This document shows positions 62,788 through 64,000 of a stretch of DNA of 64,000 nt, piece by piece; position 1 is the stretch's first letter; every line of letters begins with the position of its first letter. Source of the stretch: Cupriavidus pauculus (GTDB taxonomy: Bacteria; Pseudomonadota; Gammaproteobacteria; Burkholderiales; Burkholderiaceae); NCBI RefSeq assembly GCF_008801835.1, contig NZ_VZOW01000005.1:246737-310736 (forward strand), given 5' to 3'. The translations under genes and the position numbers were made by a program. The notes below the pieces were generated by a model that was not told the origin of the DNA, did no database searches, and saw nothing but the letters and a program-made list of their open reading frames with translations.

Positions 62788-64000
62788 ATGAGCCGAACCT
62801 ATCTGCTGATTCCGCTGGTCTTGATTTGCGCTTGTTCGAACAAGGAAAATTCAATGCCATCCCTACCAGATTTGGGCGCGATGCGCGCCAACCTAGCTTT
62901 TACATGTGTCCGTGAAACTGACTATCTACCTGCACTGGAGCAGCGTGCAGACAGCCTGTTTCTGTATGCGCGCCATCAGCAGAAGCAGCCTGGACCGAAG
63001 AACTTCAATGAGATGGCGCGCTACTACCGGATCGCGGCGGCCCACGGGCACTACAAGGCCAACCACAACCTGCAGTTGCTCGTCTCGCAGGGTTTTGCGG
63101 ATTCGCCTGCTCCGTCCAGGGAAACCATCGATCTCGCAGAACAATTGATCCACCAAGGTGTCCCTGGGGGATATTTCGACATGGGCCACTACCTGGAATT
63201 GGGTTATGGCGTGAAGCAGGATGAGGAACTGGCCCTGCGCTACTTTCGCAAGGCCGCTGACATTGGTAGTGCAGAGGGGCAAGCATACGTGGCGAAATTT
63301 CTCGAACCTCTGGACAAGGCTCCGGAAATAGCAAGACAGATGCGCAGGTGTGCGGCGGGGCAAGGCAACGGCGAGGCAGCCAGCGTGCTCGGTATCGACC
63401 TGAAGACAGATAAGCAATATCTTGAAGCAGTTCAGGCGTTTCAGAAAGGCGTGGAAGCGGGCAGCAGCATGTCCGCGTCCTTTTTGGAGGATGGATTTAA
63501 TGGTCCATCGCAGGATGATGGGCTTGATTATTTGGCTCTACCATTTGATCCAGAGCGGGTCGGGCGCTACAAGGCAATCTGGAAATTCCTCATTGCCAAC
63601 GACGGCCGCAATCCGAAGGTACCGGACATCGACAAGATCGTGCCGCTGCCGCCGGCCAAGCTGCCCGAGTGGGACGGTACTTTCCAGTGGCAGAAGGAGC
63701 AGGATGCGGCCGTGCCGCCGCAGAAGCCCGCCGAGGAACTGGTGCAGCAACTTGCCAAAGAAAAAAATCTCGATCCAGCGACCGGCCTGCCGCTCACCAC
63801 TTCGAGCAAGGCCGAACGCCTGCCGCTTGGCACGAAGGTCCGGACGGGAGAGCGATGCCCGCAGGACGGATGCTGGTGCGTACCGCATGTGGCCCGCATC
63901 AAGCCGGATGCGACGCGGTACTTCAAGGAAGGCGACGTGATGCCGCCGCTGGTTTATGAAGACCCGCGACCGATCCCCGGTCTTGACCGGTTACTTGGCA
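62788..64000 (+). CDS. Sel1-repeat lipoprotein, probable Tle5 immunity protein, 3' end outside window
   Basis: The frame begins ATG 62788 and is still open at the window edge (at least 404 residues). It starts with a lipoprotein signal (PLVLICAC, Cys 16), then Sel1-like repeats (MARYYRIAAAHGHYKANHNLQLL; LALRYFRKAADIGSAEGQAYVAKFL), a region ALPFDPERVGRYKAIWKFLIAND, and a later Cys-rich part (GERCPQDGCWCVPHVAR). Sel1-type periplasmic lipoproteins next to Tle5 genes act as immunity proteins in other bacteria. The 3-bp gap to the effector gene supports this. The second half, after about residue 290, may be a further domain. Confidence 0.8.
   Translation, partial: MSRTYLLIPLVLICACSNKENSMPSLPDLGAMRANLAFTCVRETDYLPALEQRADSLFLYARHQQKQPGPKNFNEMARYYRIAAAHGHYKANHNLQLLVSQGFADSPAPSRETIDLAEQLIHQGVPGGYFDMGHYLELGYGVKQDEELALRYFRKAADIGSAEGQAYVAKFLEPLDKAPEIARQMRRCAAGQGNGEAASVLGIDLKTDKQYLEAVQAFQKGVEAGSSMSASFLEDGFNGPSQDDGLDYLALPFDPERVGRYKAIWKFLIANDGRNPKVPDIDKIVPLPPAKLPEWDGTFQWQKEQDAAVPPQKPAEELVQQLAKEKNLDPATGLPLTTSSKAERLPLGTKVRTGERCPQDGCWCVPHVARIKPDATRYFKEGDVMPPLVYEDPRPIPGLDRLLG

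Overview
The window is a 64 kb piece of a high-GC beta-proteobacterial replicon. Several things point to a Burkholderiaceae genome of the Cupriavidus/Ralstonia type: three Bug/TctC-type solute receptors, many LysR regulators, a tcuAB pair, a galB-galC pair, and a DUF3348-DUF802-OmpA-DUF2894 operon. This placement comes from gene content and protein style; no rRNA, tRNA or replication origin was found to fix it. Both edges cut through genes.

Layout. 1-6.8 kb: a metal-chelatase operon with the tail of a membrane-anchored CobN-like protein, a full CobN, a ChlI-like AAA+ ATPase and a small VWA partner. 6.9-24.5 kb: two chemoreceptors, alpha/beta hydrolases, a secreted repeat protein under an apparent TetR regulon with three matching operators, an M14 peptidase operon, a Tat-exported phospholipase C, a D-threonine-aldolase-type enzyme, an SDR/thioredoxin-fold pair, and a His-rich PadR regulator next to a siderophore-interacting flavoreductase (like E. 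coli yqjI-yqjH). 24.7-26.9 kb: alaC and a LysR gene. 27.0-38.7 kb: a tricarboxylate and pyrone-type catabolic island (three Bug receptors, GalB, GalC, a LigI-like amidohydrolase, TcuA, TcuB, a class II aldolase, a D-2-hydroxyacid dehydrogenase and LysR genes at its start and middle). 38.8-52.5 kb: mixed metabolism and regulation, including two adjacent broken genes (an HD hydrolase and a GlxA-type AraC regulator), an orphan lipoyl-E3 dehydrogenase, a nitronate monooxygenase, an MFS/LysR pair, RidA, a class II amidotransferase and small conserved proteins. 52.5-57.2 kb: a four-gene operon that looks like an uncharacterised MotAB/ZorAB-like ion-driven motor with a long repeated cytoplasmic tail. 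57.6-64 kb: an AT-richer type VI secretion effector island with PAAR, a frameshifted VgrG, a Tle5-type phospholipase D and a Sel1-type lipoprotein, probably its immunity protein, which runs off the right edge.

How genes work together. The CobN/ChlI/VWA set forms the parts of an ATP-driven metal chelatase. In the 27-38.7 kb island, receptor proteins would capture di- or tricarboxylates; LigI-like, GalB and GalC activities would convert a pyrone or oxalomesaconate-type acid to pyruvate and oxaloacetate; and TcuAB would oxidise a saturated tricarboxylate. No TctAB membrane subunits are present. The 52.5-57.2 kb operon has a four-helix MotA/TolQ-like channel protein with a long coiled tail and a MotB-like OmpA protein with a conserved membrane Asp, flanked by two proteins of unknown function. 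It is the best candidate for an undescribed system here. Three coding sequences (HD hydrolase, AraC, VgrG) are interrupted by small frameshifts; each could be real decay, phase-like variation or a sequencing error.
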